Shown here: in pieces, positions 3,790 to 5,307 of the stretch
How the letters are laid out: every line of letters begins with the position of its first letter
How positions within the stretch are numbered: position 1 is the first letter of the stretch
From: a bacterium UBP9_UBA1432
Lineage (GTDB): Bacteria; Vulcanimicrobiota; Xenobia; Xenobiales; Xenobiaceae
Length of the DNA: 5,307 nt
Direction of reading: 5' to 3'
Assembly (NCBI GenBank): GCA_002329445.1
Contig: DCTU01000405.1
Coordinates: forward strand, 1-5,307
Notes under the pieces: generated by a model
What the model saw: the letters and a program-made list of their open reading frames with translations, nothing else
Told to the model about the DNA's origin: nothing
Databases searched by the model: none
Program-made: the position numbers and the translations under genes

Positions 3790-5307
3790 GTGGCAAGGAA
3801 GCCCCGACTCCGCTCCGACTCGGATTCCACCGAAAACGCTGCCGAAATGACCGTGGAGGCCAGGCTGGGTCGCCTGGAGACCGAGGTCGAGGACATCAAC
3901 CTCACCGGTTCGGTCCAGGCCAAGGATCTTCAGACCCTGCGGGCCCGGATCGAGCAGCTCAAGGCCGAGATGGATGATATTTCCGAGGGAGCCTCGGCCG
4001 AGGACCTGGCGCGGGTGGAGGCGGCCCTTTCCGCATTGGATGGCCGCCTGCAGGACGTCGAGTCTTCGCTCATCTCTCGAGCCGCCGAGATCGAGTCGGT
4101 GCGCGAAGACCTGGCGCAGCACAACCAGCAGGCCCTCGAGGCTGCCGAGAAGACGCGAGAGCGCCTGGATGAGATGGCTCGAGGGGAGGACGCCGCTGGT
4201 CGGCTGCAGGAGGCCCTGGAACCCCTGCGAGCGGACCTCGAAAAGCGCCTGGACGGGGTCCGCAGCGAGATCGAGAAGGGCGGGACCTGGGCTCGGCTGG
4301 AGGATCTCGAGAAGCTGCAGGAGGGGCTCTCCGGGCGTCTGGAGGACGTCTCAGGTCGCGTGGAGGCCACCCGCCAGACCTTGCGCACCGAGCTGGATTC
4401 GGTCCACGAGGTCATGCGGGCCGACCTGGACAACCTGCGTCAAGATGCCCGGGCCTCGGCGCCCGTCGAGGAGCTCAAATCCCTGCAGGCCGAACTGGCT
4501 GGCCTGAAGGCCTCGTTGGGGGATGCCGGGGACCTGGGGCAGAAGGCTCGGGAAGCCCTGGAATCGGTGACCGGGTTGGAGGAACGCCTGCGTGAGACCG
4601 AGGCCCGCTTCCAGGGCCTGCACCAGAGGGTGGACGAAGCTGCCTCCCGCATCGAGGGCCAGCTCGAGAAGATCGATCTGGCCACGCGCCTGGCCACCCA
4701 GTTGGATGAGCGGGTCCGCAAGGTGGGCGGGGCGGTGGAGTTCGGCGGTCTGGGCGGGGACCTGGAGTTCGACGAACCCGACACCGAGGGCCTGGGCTTC
4801 GAGTTGACGGATCTCTTGCAGGTGATGATCAAACATCAGGCCTCGGACCTGCACCTGAAGGTCGGGACGCCGCCGACGGTCCGTCTGGATGGGGAGTTGA
4901 TCCCCGTGGGCAATCAGGTCCTCTCGCCCAAGGATGCGCGGTACCTGATCCTGACGGCGATGGCTCCCCACCAGAGACGCCAGCTCGGCCGCAAGCGCGA
5001 GGTCGACTTCGCCTACGCCACGTCGGCGGCCCGCTTCCGGGTCAACGCCTTCCTGGAGAGAGGAAACCTCAGCGCCGCCTTCCGAATGCTGCGCACCGAG
5101 ATGCCCAGCCTGGAGGACTTGGGGCTGCCGGCCATCCTCAAGACCCTGGCCTCCCTCAACAACGGGCTGATCCTGGTCACGGGGCCGGCCGGGAGCGGCA
5201 AGTCGACCACCCTGGCGGCCTTGATCGACTACATCAACACCACGCGCAAGACCCACGTGATCACGGTCGAGGACCCGATCGAGTTCTTCCACAAGGACAA
5301 GCTCTCG
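3790..5307 (+). CDS. pilT: PilT-type type IV pilus retraction ATPase with long N-terminal coiled-coil extension (partial, 3' end outside window)
   Basis: The frame is open for 506 codons to the right edge. PilT is a hexameric AAA+-like secretion ATPase on the inner face of the inner membrane that powers pilus retraction and twitching. From about residue 337 the protein follows PilT closely: FELTDLLQVMIKHQASDLHLK (SDLHLK at 352-357), TPPTVRLDGEL, EVDFAYA (from 404), RFRVNAF (415-421), LGLPAILKTLA, Walker A GPAGSGKST (465-473, Lys471), and the Asp-box VEDPIEF (493-499). Walker B and the His box lie beyond the window. PilT normally begins almost at the SDLH region. Here about 335 residues precede it: a basic/acidic N-terminus (MARKPRLRSDSDS), then Leu/Glu/Arg/Ala-rich heptad-like sequence from about 22 to 311, strongly suggesting a long coiled coil, then a Gly/Asp/Glu-rich linker (about 312-336). 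GTG at 3790 is chosen for its ribosome binding site; ATG at 3847 would remove 19 residues. A PilU-like or other PilT paralogue is possible, as the C-terminus is missing. Confidence 0.88.
   Translation, partial: MARKPRLRSDSDSTENAAEMTVEARLGRLETEVEDINLTGSVQAKDLQTLRARIEQLKAEMDDISEGASAEDLARVEAALSALDGRLQDVESSLISRAAEIESVREDLAQHNQQALEAAEKTRERLDEMARGEDAAGRLQEALEPLRADLEKRLDGVRSEIEKGGTWARLEDLEKLQEGLSGRLEDVSGRVEATRQTLRTELDSVHEVMRADLDNLRQDARASAPVEELKSLQAELAGLKASLGDAGDLGQKAREALESVTGLEERLRETEARFQGLHQRVDEAASRIEGQLEKIDLATRLATQLDERVRKVGGAVEFGGLGGDLEFDEPDTEGLGFELTDLLQVMIKHQASDLHLKVGTPPTVRLDGELIPVGNQVLSPKDARYLILTAMAPHQRRQLGRKREVDFAYATSAARFRVNAFLERGNLSAAFRMLRTEMPSLEDLGLPAILKTLASLNNGLILVTGPAGSGKSTTLAALIDYINTTRKTHVITVEDPIEFFHKDKLS

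Noticed and set aside
2979..3923. 314-residue open frame on the minus strand
   Set aside because: It is antisense to the ammonia-lyase, whose catalytic motifs are intact, and has low-complexity Gly/Gln/His-rich content without a family signature.
3720..3977. Small 85-residue plus-strand frame between the lyase and PilT genes
   Set aside because: It overlaps the better supported PilT start region out of frame, and its sequence is Gly/Arg/Asp-rich without any motif.
3974..4507. 177-residue plus-strand frame inside the coiled-coil region
   Set aside because: Its Arg/Ser/Trp-rich content is a shifted reading of the Leu/Glu-rich coiled-coil frame, which continues unbroken into the ATPase domain.
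4351..5292. 313-residue open frame on the minus strand
   Set aside because: It is antisense to the PilT coding frame, which carries the SDLHLK and Walker A motifs; an artefact of GC-rich coding.

Overview
The window is GC-rich DNA with strong G/C preference at third codon positions, which leaves many long spurious reading frames antisense to the real genes. A lipoprotein-like signal peptide and a type IV pilus retraction ATPase suggest a Gram-negative-type (diderm), possibly surface-motile bacterium. Nothing here fixes the phylum. No RNA gene, insertion sequence, CRISPR array or phage gene is visible.

Layout: (i) bases 1-521, minus strand, hold the 5' part of a gene for a probable exported lipoprotein of unknown function that runs off the left edge. 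(ii) Bases 522-690 are a divergent intergenic region. (iii) Bases 691-1437, plus strand, encode a protein that looks like a LexA/S24- or signal-peptidase-type beta fold lacking the catalytic Ser and Lys, followed by a charged helical tail. (iv) Bases 1438-1668 are a 231-base spacer with short inverted repeats. (v) Bases 1669-2184 and 2181-3716 are a two-gene unit, a GNAT acetyltransferase overlapping by 4 bases a histidine ammonia-lyase (HutH-type) with an intact MIO motif. (vi) Bases 3790-5307 are the start of a PilT-type twitching-motility ATPase whose usual N-terminus is preceded by roughly 335 extra residues, mostly predicted coiled coil. It runs off the right edge before Walker B.

The GNAT and HAL genes are very likely translationally coupled. 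HAL normally converts histidine to urocanate and ammonia, but no hutU, hutI, hutG or hutC gene is visible next to it, so its link to histidine catabolism rests on family membership only. Three successive genes (691, 1669, 2181) appear to start at TTG behind clear Shine-Dalgarno sequences. The two most unusual items are the coiled-coil/PilT fusion and the apparently catalytically dead S24-like protein. I did not find a clear new multi-gene system.
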